NCBI GenBank assembly: GCA_035315885.1
Contig: DATFXM010000070.1
Coordinates: 1 to 33,317 of the forward strand
Source: DATFXM01 sp035315885
GTDB lineage: Bacteria > Acidobacteriota > Blastocatellia > UBA7656
Direction: 5' to 3'
DNA: 33,317 bases
Position 1 is the stretch's first letter. Every line of letters begins with the position of its first letter. The notes under the pieces are model-generated. The model worked only from the letters and a program-made list of their open reading frames with translations, did no database searches and was not told where the DNA came from. Shown here in pieces: positions 7,199 through 15,560 of the stretch. The translations under genes were made by a program, and so were the position numbers.

Positions 7199-9286
7199 CT
7201 ACTCGATGCTGAAATCCAGCTCCTGTCTTGCAACTGCCCGGCTCTCTTTCTTCCTCGACTTGTCTACGACTCTGATCTCCAATGTGTAGTCGCCGGGGTC
7301 GAGTTTTCGGAACGTCAACACTCCGCCGGCCAGGATGCGTTTTGGCGGCACGCTCCCATCGAGAGGCTTTATCATTCGGGGCTCGCTGGTGAAAACCGCG
7401 CGGCCAGCCTTGAGTACTCGGGTATGCTCTTCAAGCTGAGCTCCAGAGCCGCCTCCGCCTGTGGCAGCATTGTAGGTTACGAAGTAGTACTCCATCTGGC
7501 TGCCTCGCTTGTAGCGCCTCTGCGAGAGAGTCGCTCCTTGCCCGGCCGATTCGACTGGTTTGCCGCTTTCACCGGCGGGCGGTGTCACAAATATACTGCT
7601 CATCGACAGACGGTCGCTCTTAAGGTCCGGCACCTCGATGAAGTTGTTCGCAGTTCCAAGCTTTCCCGTATCAGGCTCGCGCACCAGTACTCGCATCTGG
7701 TACACGCCAGGCTTAACCGCGAGGGTTCTCGTGGACACCAGGCCGTTCTTCAAGCAAAGCTGATAGCGCTCGGGCAGCAGATTCAATTCGAGCACGTCGC
7801 TGAAGCCGTCGACCGTCTTACCGTTTGCGTCGAGTACGAATCCGATAAGATCCAACTTGTCGTGGTATCGGCCTTCGACTTGATTGAAACGCAATTGACT
7901 GGCGTCAATGTGCAGCAATGTGACCATCACCAGATCCCGCTTTTGATCGTCACTGTAGAACGGAGTCAGCCGCAGATCGATGTCTCGTTGTACAAAAGGT
8001 GAGTTGATGGCAGCAACGTTTTCGGCGACCTTGGGATCCACGTTCTCTTTGGCTTTGGGATTCTCGTCAGCGGCGATGTATCCCTTTCGAAACGAAACAG
8101 TGAGATCGGTGCGGCCTCGCACGGCAACTTTGATCTTGTGATACTTGCCGTCCCATTTCGCGGCCTCAGGCTGAAACCCCAGCACGTAATAGCCCGAGTT
8201 CTCTTCGAGCATCTGCGTCAGGCCGCGCTTAATGTCATTGTTGTCGCGAAAAAATTTGCCTCCGGTGTCGAGAGCGATGGCATTCAAGCTATCCTGAGAC
8301 TCGCGGAAATCGTCCCGTTTGCTGTTGAGAAAGTCCAGAGGGTCCTGATCGCCCACGTCGTCGGCAGCATTGATCGACAAAGGATCCAGACCTCGCGGGT
8401 CTACGGTGTAGAAGACAACATTGGCTCTGGCAGCCAGATCGGTGGTCTCGTGCAATTGAATGGACGTGTCGGTTTGGAAGATCCTCATCCCCTCGGACAC
8501 CAGCAATGCGAGCTTGCGTCCTGGAAGCTGTCTCATCGAATTCACCAGATTGTTCAGCGACGCTAGAGTCGCGCGTACATCGGCCTCTTCGAGGGGGTCA
8601 ACATCATGTCCTAGCTGTGGGAACCTCGGTTGCTGACGGCCGCCCGGAGTCCTGCCCCCCGTATTCATTCCACCAGGCCCGCCGACTCCTCTGTTCTGAC
8701 CGAAGGGGCTGTCGAGGCTGCGATGGGGCGTTGTGTCGTTAGTGAAGAAGAAAGGTCGAAGCCGATCAATTGCACGCCGCAGCATTCGCTGATCGGTAGT
8801 AAATTGCTGCAATAGTCCCGAACCCCCAGCGGTGGGCAGAATCACCACCAAGTCACCCGGCTGCATCTGACTCTCGAGGAATTTCTCCAGCATCTGGCGG
8901 GTCCGGTAGACGCTCTCCGGCTTCATGTGCAGTGTATCGACGACAAACGCAATGACTCGTTTTACTTCAGCGGCAGTGATTGTGCGCGGCAAGACCGATG
9001 GCGCTCTGGTGGGGCTGGAGACGGAAGTCGCGCTGGCATTTTCGTAAGCAAAATGTGTTATGTGCTGCGGCTTGTTGTTGTCGTAGATTTCAAAGTCTTC
9101 GCGATTGAGACCAGTCACCGGGTGATTGCTCTTATCGGTGACCAAGACGTCGATTTGGACCAACTGGGCGCTGATCCTAATGGTCTCCTGATCCGCCGGC
9201 TTTTGTTTTTGAAACCCACTTGTAGGCGTGCGAAATGCCGCAACCAACGAGAGAGCGAGAAAGATGGTAATAGGTTTGTTGTTCAT
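7199..9286 (-). CDS. Secreted VWFA-related acidobacterial-type protein
   Basis: A 695-residue exported protein of the 'VWFA-related Acidobacterial domain' type (TIGR03436-like). An N-terminal signal (1-24, ITIFLALSLVAAF) is followed by the family's lead motif IDVLVTDKSNHPVTGLNREDFEIYDN (45-70). The von Willebrand A-like domain spans about 108-375, interrupted by a Gly/Pro/Arg-rich loop (185-228, GGPGGMNTGGRTPGG). The metal site is degenerate: FVVDTLHMKPES keeps Asp117 but lacks the DxSxS serines, so metal-dependent adhesion is doubtful. The stretch GYYVLGFQP after it is typical of the family. The C-terminal half (about 430-695) is beta-rich with a repeat-like MRVLVRE / LEIRVVD pattern. It probably acts in the periplasm or on the cell surface; its partner is unknown. 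It lies downstream of the nucleoside hydrolase, but an inverted repeat separates them. Confidence 0.88.
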   Translation of the reverse strand: MNNKPITIFLALSLVAAFRTPTSGFQKQKPADQETIRISAQLVQIDVLVTDKSNHPVTGLNREDFEIYDNNKPQHITHFAYENASATSVSSPTRAPSVLPRTITAAEVKRVIAFVVDTLHMKPESVYRTRQMLEKFLESQMQPGDLVVILPTAGGSGLLQQFTTDQRMLRRAIDRLRPFFFTNDTTPHRSLDSPFGQNRGVGGPGGMNTGGRTPGGRQQPRFPQLGHDVDPLEEADVRATLASLNNLVNSMRQLPGRKLALLVSEGMRIFQTDTSIQLHETTDLAARANVVFYTVDPRGLDPLSINAADDVGDQDPLDFLNSKRDDFRESQDSLNAIALDTGGKFFRDNNDIKRGLTQMLEENSGYYVLGFQPEAAKWDGKYHKIKVAVRGRTDLTVSFRKGYIAADENPKAKENVDPKVAENVAAINSPFVQRDIDLRLTPFYSDDQKRDLVMVTLLHIDASQLRFNQVEGRYHDKLDLIGFVLDANGKTVDGFSDVLELNLLPERYQLCLKNGLVSTRTLAVKPGVYQMRVLVREPDTGKLGTANNFIEVPDLKSDRLSMSSIFVTPPAGESGKPVESAGQGATLSQRRYKRGSQMEYYFVTYNAATGGGGSGAQLEEHTRVLKAGRAVFTSEPRMIKPLDGSVPPKRILAGGVLTFRKLDPGDYTLEIRVVDKSRKKESRAVARQELDFSIE

Positions 9287-9430
9287 AGGTCCGGCGGTAA
9301 GTTCGGAGTTCCGGGTTTCCGGATCGTAAGCTACGACCCGTTCGAGGCGGAAGCCTTCGAGAGATTCAACGCTGGGAGACTGTATATTCTATAAAAGGGC
9401 TTCGACCTTTGCGAGGCAAATCACTCAAAG

Positions 9431-9530
9431 GAGTTCTGAGTACTGAGTTCTGAGTTCTGAGCGTTGGCTCGTTTGTCCCTTTAGGCAACAACCTTCCTAC
9501 TCAGACCTCAGTACTCAGTACCCGGAATTC
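9431..9530. repeat. Inverted pair of heptamer arrays, unit TGAGTTC
   Basis: The left arm (9431-9461) is four to five 7-bp units of the GAGTTCT / GAGTACT type. The right arm (9500-9530) is the reverse complement over the same 31 bp with 5 mismatches. The spacer is 38 nt. The element starts at the stop codon of the nucleoside hydrolase and could fold into a long hairpin that limits read-through into the VWFA gene. Confidence 0.85.
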
Positions 9531-10497
9531 ATTGGCGCTGCGGCCGCCCTATCAATTCGTCAAGGTAGTATCGCATGAAGTCATCCCGCTTGGGATCGAG
9601 GCACACTCGAACCGGCTTTCCATTATCCCGATCGATTCGAGTGTAGCCTTCTGCATCCACTACGATGGGCAGCGTCTCGATTCTCGCAAAGAAAGTGCCC
9701 GGGCTCGCAGTCTCGACTATCGCCATCTGATCGTGCAGAGTCATTCGTTCGGTCGGCCCGCTGAGCCATAACCGGTACAGGCATTCCAGTGCGTACGTAA
9801 GCGGTGTCCCCGCGTCCGCAACCCGCTTTCGCTCCGCATCGCTAAGCCGTACATGAGTCGTCGAGTCGAGCGGAACAATAGTGAGCGGCAGGCCGGCGTT
9901 ATATACCAGGCGTGCGTCTTCCAGAGCCTGATACACGTTCCATTCGCGAACCGGCTTGTCCGGGCTGAACGATGCTCCGTAAACACAGCCGCTCATGAAG
10001 ACCACGCGTTTGACGTAGCTGCCCAGACGTGGCTCCTTTCGCAGCGCGTCAGCGATGTTCTCGAGCGGACCAATCGCCACCAGGGTGATCTGGCCCGGAT
10101 ATCGTCTTACAGTTTCGACAATGAAATCCGCCGCCGGCTTCGGTGAAGGTCTCTTTGCAACAAAGTCTTCCGCCCAAGAGTATTGCTGAAAGACTTTGTT
10201 ATTGGTCTTTCTACCGACAAACACCGGAACATCGTCACATCCGGCGACGTGGAGAAGCTTGCAAGCGATCTTCGCCCGCTCGGGAGTATTGCCGTGTGCG
10301 ATCGTCACGCCCACCAGGTCAAACTGCTTGTGGGCAACCGCAAACCCGAGGGCCCACGCATCGTCGATGTCGTCGCCTATGTCGGTGTCCAGGATCACTT
10401 TCGTACTAACGGTTTGTGCTGATGCAAATGAGGCACAAAGCGTCAGAGCGAAAGCTGCGAGGACCAGTGAGCGGCGGCGCGAACCAATGTAGTTCAT
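9529..10497 (-). CDS. Secreted inosine-uridine preferring nucleoside hydrolase family protein
   Basis: A 322-residue protein that should cleave the N-glycosidic bond of ribonucleosides (or a similar N-riboside). The calcium/ribose site DTDIGDDIDDAWAL is at 37-50. Further family blocks are VTIAHGNT, LVAIGPLENIA, MSGCV and LHDQMAIVE, where the usual late Asp is kept. It starts with an N-terminal signal peptide (RRRSLVLAAFALTLCASFASAQ), so it acts outside the cytoplasm, unlike most bacterial members. The ATG at 10497 is chosen over a TTG 6 nt upstream; AAGGA precedes it by 9 nt. Only 12 nt separate it from the PQQ dehydrogenase stop, and the stop TAA is part of the ribosome site, so the two are surely one operon. 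Substrate choice cannot be read from the sequence. Confidence 0.9.
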   Translation of the reverse strand: MNYIGSRRRSLVLAAFALTLCASFASAQTVSTKVILDTDIGDDIDDAWALGFAVAHKQFDLVGVTIAHGNTPERAKIACKLLHVAGCDDVPVFVGRKTNNKVFQQYSWAEDFVAKRPSPKPAADFIVETVRRYPGQITLVAIGPLENIADALRKEPRLGSYVKRVVFMSGCVYGASFSPDKPVREWNVYQALEDARLVYNAGLPLTIVPLDSTTHVRLSDAERKRVADAGTPLTYALECLYRLWLSGPTERMTLHDQMAIVETASPGTFFARIETLPIVVDAEGYTRIDRDNGKPVRVCLDPKRDDFMRYYLDELIGRPQRQ

Positions 10498-10509
10498 GGA
10501 CAATTGTCC

Positions 10510-12876
10510 TTATCGCCTGTGGGAACGTCTCGCGGGCCTTGTTGATCTTTCGCCTGGCGGCAGCGCGAAGGCGACGTAGGTTCCGCCAGGTGGGGCGCCG
10601 GACTTACCACCGCCGCAACCGATAACTACGTACTGATGTCCGTCTACTTCGTACATCGCGGGCGTTGCGTTTCCGGCAAAGGGCAGAATCGTCTCCCACA
10701 GCAGTTTTCCAGTCTGTTTATCAAACGCCCTGAACTTCTTATCGAAGTTTGTCGCAGCGATGAAAAACAAACCGCCGGCGGTCACGATTCCGCCGCCGTA
10801 GTTCTCGCTTCCAGTTTCCGGCAGTCCTTTTGCCGCGAGCGCCGGGTACTCACCCAGCGGAATCTTCCACGCGATCCTGCCTCGTTGAAGGTCTATCGCG
10901 TTGAGCGTACCCCATGGCGGCGCGATGGCGGGGTAGCCTTCGGGATCCAGGAACCGGTTGTAGCCGGTTATCGTGTATCTCAGATCGATCGGTGAGGGCG
11001 ACACCCTCACCGCCGGCGTATCCTCACGAGTAACGACATACTTCATCAATGCGCTCAGAGCTTCATCACCGAGGCTTGAAAACCCCGGCATGCGACCGGC
11101 CCCTCGACTGATGATCGTCCGTATCTCTGACTCGCTGTACTTGGGGCTTATACCCAGCAGCGATGGAAACTCGGGCGGCGAACCGCTCAAGTCGCTCTTG
11201 TGACAACCCGCACAGCTTGCCGCGTACAGCGACTTCGCACTCGAGACGTTCGAAGCGCGGGGTCGCTCCACGAGGGTGAGTATCCACGCCATCTCGTTCG
11301 AGTTCACGTAGAGCAATCCGGTGGTTGGATCAAACGAAGCGCCGCCCCATTCGCCACCTCCATCGAACCCCGGAAAAATCACAGTGCCACGCTCGCTCGG
11401 AGGATCGAATTGCCCATTGCTAAGGGCGGAGAGAAACCGCTCGCGCGCGAACCTTGCTGCTTCGGGTGTTCGACTAGTCAGGTCTTCCACCGTGAGCTTT
11501 TGACGCGCAAAAGGGGGCGGCGTGAGCGGAAGAGGCTGCGTCTCAGCGAGCCTTTCTCCGGCCACCGGCGAAGGAGGGACCTTTCGATACTCGACGGGAA
11601 AAAGCGTTTTCCCGGTCGAACGCTCAAACACGTAGACGTGTCCCGATTTCGTGATCTGTGCGACGGCGTCGATCGATCGGCCGTTGCGCTTTATTGTGAT
11701 CAACGCAGGAGCAGCCGGAAAATCGCGATCCCATACGTCGTGTCTCACCGCTTGAAAATGCCACATGCGCTTGCCGGTGCGCGCGTCCAGACACAGCAAC
11801 GTATTCGCAAACAAGTTGTCTCCCCAGCGGTTTGATCCGTAGAAGTCAAACGCTGCAGAGCCGGTAGGCGCAAAGACGAGGCCTCGCTTTTCGTCCAGGG
11901 CAAGCCCGCACCAGTTGTTTGCTCCGCCAATGTACTCCCACGCATTCGGAGGCCACGTTTCATATCCGAGTTCACCAGGCTGAGGAATCGTATGAAAGAT
12001 CCACCGCAGTTTTCCGGTGCGCACGTCGTAGGCGCGGATATGGCCCGGAGCGGCAGGCAGCGTTTCACTGACAATACTGCCCACTATCAGCAGATCTCGA
12101 TATACGACACCCGGTGTCGTCAGACCAACCGTCAGCGTAGCAGGGTCTCGACCGAGATCCTTGCGAAGATCAACGCGACCAGCTTCTCCAAACTCTGGAG
12201 CGGGCCGGCCGGTCTTCGCATCTAGAGCATAAAGCCAGTTCTGATAAGCAAAGTAAATTCGCTCCTCGGTTCCTTCGCGCCAGAAGGTAAGACCGCGGTT
12301 TCGCATTTTCCCGAAATGCGTGTTTCCTTGGTTTGGATCGAAGCTCCAGTGCAATTGACCTGTTGCTGCATCGAGCGCGATGACCCTGAGCTTCGGAGTT
12401 GTTGCGTACAAGGTCCGGTCGATCACGATCGGATTGCATTGCATCTCCGAGCCTGGGAATGCGTCGCCGGAATCATATGTCCATGCGACCTGGAGTTTCT
12501 TCACGTTGTCGCGATTGATCTCTCGAAGAGTGGAGTAGTGGATATTTTCGGGACTTCCCCCGAATTGGCGCCACTGTCGGTACCGGTCGTAGTGTGATCC
12601 CTGCTGCCTTGCCTCTGCCGCGGAAACCAGGAGCGCGACAAGCAGGAATATTGGTAGGAGATGAGGAGATGAGGGGATGAGGAGGAACTGCGAATGGGCG
12701 ACGCTGAGACTCGGCGACGCGGGGACGCGGAGACGCGGAGACGCGAACACGGAAACGTAGAGTGAACCGACGCCCTTCGCCAATTCGCCGCTTCGCACCT
12801 TCGTCTCCGACCTCCCCGCGTCTCCGCGTCTCTCCTCGTCCCTTCGCCCCTTCGCCCATTCGCCCTTTCTCCTCAT
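10510..12876 (-). CDS. PQQ-dependent dehydrogenase with inserted cytochrome c domain
   Basis: A quinoprotein alcohol/aldose dehydrogenase, 788 residues from the ATG at 12876. The eight-bladed propeller begins at WRQFGGSPENIHYS (102-115). Blade motifs recur: LDAATGQLHW, LDAKTGRP, YDVRTGKLRW, LDARTGKRMW, FDKQTGKLLW. The active-site region RHDVWDRDFPAAP (378-390) is typical of PQQ enzymes. A cytochrome c domain is inserted between blades at about 545-620: heme motif CAGCH (555-559) and likely Met ligand in RMPGF (M596). Electrons would pass from PQQ to heme and on to the respiratory chain. A signal-like segment (LLPIFLLVALLVSAAEA, about 73-89) places it in the periplasm. The first 70 residues are encoded by 8-bp satellite repeats and are unlike any enzyme; the start is uncertain (ATG 12876 has AGGA 7 nt upstream, also repeat-derived; GTG 12750 is an alternative). 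Sugar substrate is inferred from the neighbours. Confidence 0.9.
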   Translation of the reverse strand: MRRKGEWAKGRRDEERRGDAGRSETKVRSGELAKGVGSLYVSVFASPRLRVPASPSLSVAHSQFLLIPSSPHLLPIFLLVALLVSAAEARQQGSHYDRYRQWRQFGGSPENIHYSTLREINRDNVKKLQVAWTYDSGDAFPGSEMQCNPIVIDRTLYATTPKLRVIALDAATGQLHWSFDPNQGNTHFGKMRNRGLTFWREGTEERIYFAYQNWLYALDAKTGRPAPEFGEAGRVDLRKDLGRDPATLTVGLTTPGVVYRDLLIVGSIVSETLPAAPGHIRAYDVRTGKLRWIFHTIPQPGELGYETWPPNAWEYIGGANNWCGLALDEKRGLVFAPTGSAAFDFYGSNRWGDNLFANTLLCLDARTGKRMWHFQAVRHDVWDRDFPAAPALITIKRNGRSIDAVAQITKSGHVYVFERSTGKTLFPVEYRKVPPSPVAGERLAETQPLPLTPPPFARQKLTVEDLTSRTPEAARFARERFLSALSNGQFDPPSERGTVIFPGFDGGGEWGGASFDPTTGLLYVNSNEMAWILTLVERPRASNVSSAKSLYAASCAGCHKSDLSGSPPEFPSLLGISPKYSESEIRTIISRGAGRMPGFSSLGDEALSALMKYVVTREDTPAVRVSPSPIDLRYTITGYNRFLDPEGYPAIAPPWGTLNAIDLQRGRIAWKIPLGEYPALAAKGLPETGSENYGGGIVTAGGLFFIAATNFDKKFRAFDKQTGKLLWETILPFAGNATPAMYEVDGHQYVVIGCGGGKSGAPPGGTYVAFALPPGERSTRPARRSHRR

Positions 12877-12900
12877 CCCCTCATCCTCGTCCCGTCATCT
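12656..12900. repeat. Compound inverted pair of octamer satellites
   Basis: The left arm (12656-12750) holds blocks of AGGAGATG, then GCGAATGGGCGA, then GACGCGGA units. The right arm (about 12790-12900) holds the same blocks as reverse complement in mirror order: TCTCCGCG units, CCTTCGCC units with GCCCATTCGCCC, then CTCATCCC units. The two arms are clearly homologous but imperfect. Most of the element lies inside the 5' end of the PQQ dehydrogenase open frame and includes its ATG. Confidence 0.85.
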
Positions 12901-12905
12901 CAAAA

Positions 12906-12926
12906 CTGCCTACTGCCTACTGCCTA
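12906..12926. repeat. Heptamer satellite CTGCCTA x3 containing a stop codon
   Basis: Three exact 7-bp units on the plus strand. Read on the minus strand, TAG in the first unit is the stop codon of the GH3 gene (12924-12926). No second arm is seen nearby. Confidence 0.8.
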
Positions 12927-15386
12927 CTTCTTCACAACCTCCAGCTTCACTTTGTCGTACTTCACTGAGCTGGTTCCAACCATAATCTCAAACACACCGG
13001 GCTCGACGATGTTGTTCATATTCAAGTCCAGAAATGAGAGCTTGTCGGGCGTGATCCAAAACGTCACCGTCTTACTTTCCCCGGCACCAAGATTGATACG
13101 CTTGAAGTCCTTCAGCTCCATCACCGGACGAGTAACCGAACTCACAACATCTCGAATGTACAATTGCACAACCTCGTCGCCCGATCGTTTGCCGGTATTC
13201 GTTACCGTCACACTCACCTCGGCTCTCCCCGCAGACGCTATCTGCGACGGCGCCACTTTCAAGTTCGAATACTGGAACGCCGTATAGCTCAGGCCGTAGC
13301 CAAATGGAAACAGAGGCTCCTTGCTGGTGAACAGATATCCTCGCTTTGCAGTAGGCTTGTGGTTATAAAAAATCGGAAGTTGTCCGACCGAACGCGGAAA
13401 GCTTATAGCCAGTTTCCCGCCCGGGTTGTAGTCGCCGAACAATACATCAGCGACCGCAGTGCCGGTCTCCTGCCCGAGATAAAAACCCTCGAGTATCGAG
13501 GGCACTTTTTCTGCGATGTAATTCACCGAAAGCGGTCCGCTGTTGATCAGTACGACCACCACCGGTTTGCCTGTCTCTACGATCGCCTTTACCAGCTCGT
13601 TCTGGCCTCCGGCCAGGTCCAGACTGTCCCGATCTCCCAGGTGATTGTCAGCCCATCCTTCTTTGTTGGTGTCTTCGTTTCCTCCTACCACCAGCACCGA
13701 CACGTCGGCGTTTCTTGCCGCCTCTACAGCCTCGGAGATCAGCTTTGCATCTTCAGCAGGATCGCTGAGCCTCGAGGAATCAGCCCACCAGTTCCCGCCT
13801 TCCTGAGTAATCTTGCAGCCCTGAGCATGGGTGACCTTCACCTTTGCTCCCGCTTTTTGGGTTATGCCTTCCAGTACGCTGACTCCTCTTCCGGGATTGT
13901 CGCTGTAGCCGCCCAAGTGGACGCGATCGGCGTTCGGTCCGATGACCGCAATCGACTTGATTCGCTCGAAGTCCAGCGGCAGCAAATTGTTCTGGTTCTT
14001 CAGCAACACAATCGACCGTCGCGCCGCCTCAGCGGCGAGGGCCCGATGCTCGGCAGAATTTGTCACCGCCTCAGCGCGTTCCGGGTCTACGTACGGGTTT
14101 TCGAAGAGTCCAAGCAGGAACTTTGCCCTCAGGTTCCGGGCAACTGCCCGGTCCAGAATTGCTTCGGACACCTTTCCATCGCGCACCAGTTGTAACATGA
14201 TTGGATAACAGTCCGGGTCCGGAAGCTCGACGTCGACTCCGGCTTCCAGAGCCAGTTTCGCAGCCTCCGCTTTGTCGACCGCTACGTGATGAAGGTCCAT
14301 CAGTTGCGGTATTGCGTAGTAGTCGGACGCGACTAGCCCGTCGAAGCCCCACTCCTGCCTCAGGATTCTCTCCAGCAGGAACTTATTTGCATGCGATGGC
14401 ACGCCGTCGATCTCGTTGTAAGACGGCATCACGCTCATCACCTTTGCCTCAGTCACCGCCGCACGAAAACTCGGCAAGAAGTACTCGCGAAGCACTCGCT
14501 CCGAAAAGTTTGCAGGTGCGATGTTGGTTCCGCCTTCGGGTTGACCATGCGCGGCGTAGTGCTTTGCGGTGGCCATCACGTGTTCGTTGTCAACTCCCGG
14601 ACCACTGCCTTGAAGCGCTTTTATGCAAGCAACACCCATCCGGGAAACCAGGTAAGGATCTTCACCGTAGGTCTCTTCTGTTCGACCCCACCGCGGCTCA
14701 CGTCCCAAATCGAGGTTTGGTCCCAGCACCTGATGACCCCCTCGCGCCCTGACTTCCTGCGCAGCCGCCGTGAACACCCTGGTGATCAAATCAGGATCCC
14801 AACTGCTCGCAAGCGAAAGCGGCTGTGGATAGGCGGTTCCCTTTTGTGCCATGTGGCCGTGCAACACTTCGTCGTGAAAAATTGCCGGGATGCCAAGCCG
14901 TGTCTGCTCCACCAGAAACTTCTGAACAGCGTTCGCGAAGATCGCGGAGTCGCGTGGATCCTTGCGCTCTCGTTGTCGCGAGATCTGCCCAATGCCGTTC
15001 TTCATTACCTCTCGAGCTCGCTCGGGGGAGAATGCTCCGCGGTCCGTCGAGAAATCGCGCTGCGGTCCGACCTGCGGCTTCGATCCCCAGAGACAAACAA
15101 GCTGCGCGACCTTTTCTTCAAGCGTCATGCGGCTGAGCAAATCAGCCACGCGACGGTCTACCGGCAACCTCGGATTCTTGTAGTCAGGAGCGCCGTCTCT
15201 GGATTGCGCCTTCAGCCCGACGGACGGATACGCGATCGTCACCGCATTGACAGCAACCAGACACAAGGCAGTAGGCAGCGTCCCGCGGATAATTCGCCCT
15301 CGCCTCCCAAGACTTTTCTTAATCGAAAACGGCTGAGTAATGCCTGCTGTATACTGACTGCTTCCCACGAGTCTCTTCAGTCGCAT
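12924..15386 (-). CDS. GH3 family beta-glycosidase (beta-glucosidase or beta-xylosidase)
   Basis: An 820-residue exported glycoside hydrolase of family 3, removing terminal beta-linked sugars from oligosaccharides. The N-terminus has a basic leader and a hydrophobic segment (37-57) ending in GLKAQS, a likely signal peptide. The (beta/alpha)8 domain starts at DRRVADLLSRMTLEEKVAQL (77-96). Substrate-binding blocks are GRTEETYGEDPYL (234-246) and KHYAAHG (275-281). The nucleophile is Asp355 in GFDGLVASDYYAIP. The second domain carries GGNEDTNKEGWADNHLGDRDSL, where the acid/base Glu is expected. A fibronectin III-like domain ends the protein. The length is usual for a three-domain GH3. The start at ATG 15386 has GGAGG about 13 nt upstream. 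Co-location with a GH67 enzyme favours beta-xylosidase over beta-glucosidase, but sequence alone does not settle it. Confidence 0.92.
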   Translation of the reverse strand: MRLKRLVGSSQYTAGITQPFSIKKSLGRRGRIIRGTLPTALCLVAVNAVTIAYPSVGLKAQSRDGAPDYKNPRLPVDRRVADLLSRMTLEEKVAQLVCLWGSKPQVGPQRDFSTDRGAFSPERAREVMKNGIGQISRQRERKDPRDSAIFANAVQKFLVEQTRLGIPAIFHDEVLHGHMAQKGTAYPQPLSLASSWDPDLITRVFTAAAQEVRARGGHQVLGPNLDLGREPRWGRTEETYGEDPYLVSRMGVACIKALQGSGPGVDNEHVMATAKHYAAHGQPEGGTNIAPANFSERVLREYFLPSFRAAVTEAKVMSVMPSYNEIDGVPSHANKFLLERILRQEWGFDGLVASDYYAIPQLMDLHHVAVDKAEAAKLALEAGVDVELPDPDCYPIMLQLVRDGKVSEAILDRAVARNLRAKFLLGLFENPYVDPERAEAVTNSAEHRALAAEAARRSIVLLKNQNNLLPLDFERIKSIAVIGPNADRVHLGGYSDNPGRGVSVLEGITQKAGAKVKVTHAQGCKITQEGGNWWADSSRLSDPAEDAKLISEAVEAARNADVSVLVVGGNEDTNKEGWADNHLGDRDSLDLAGGQNELVKAIVETGKPVVVVLINSGPLSVNYIAEKVPSILEGFYLGQETGTAVADVLFGDYNPGGKLAISFPRSVGQLPIFYNHKPTAKRGYLFTSKEPLFPFGYGLSYTAFQYSNLKVAPSQIASAGRAEVSVTVTNTGKRSGDEVVQLYIRDVVSSVTRPVMELKDFKRINLGAGESKTVTFWITPDKLSFLDLNMNNIVEPGVFEIMVGTSSVKYDKVKLEVVKK

Positions 15387-15413
15387 CTGAATTGTTTACC
15401 CTCCCGACAACCT

Positions 15414-15530
15414 TTCTGAGTTCTGAGTTATTGAATGTCGGGTTGCGTCGTCTGTTTCGCAAGCCCTTCGGCGTTTGCCCTCGACACCCAGTGCTAACTC
15501 AGAACTCAGAACTCGGTACTCAGAACTTCG
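15414..15530. repeat. Inverted pair of heptamer arrays between GH67 and GH3 genes
   Basis: TTCTGAGTTCTGAGTTA (15414-15430) is the exact reverse complement of 15495-15511. The right array continues as ACTCAGA-type units to about 15530. The pair sits in the 174-bp gap between the GH67 stop and the GH3 start, so a hairpin in the transcript could set the relative expression of the two genes. Confidence 0.85.
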
Positions 15531-15560
15531 AGTTGCGTTAGTAGTGCGCTCAGCGGCGGT

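Noticed and set aside
13164..15419. Long plus-strand frames opposite the GH3 gene
   Set aside because: They are antisense shadows of a well-conserved glycoside hydrolase and are Arg/Ser/His rich with no motif.
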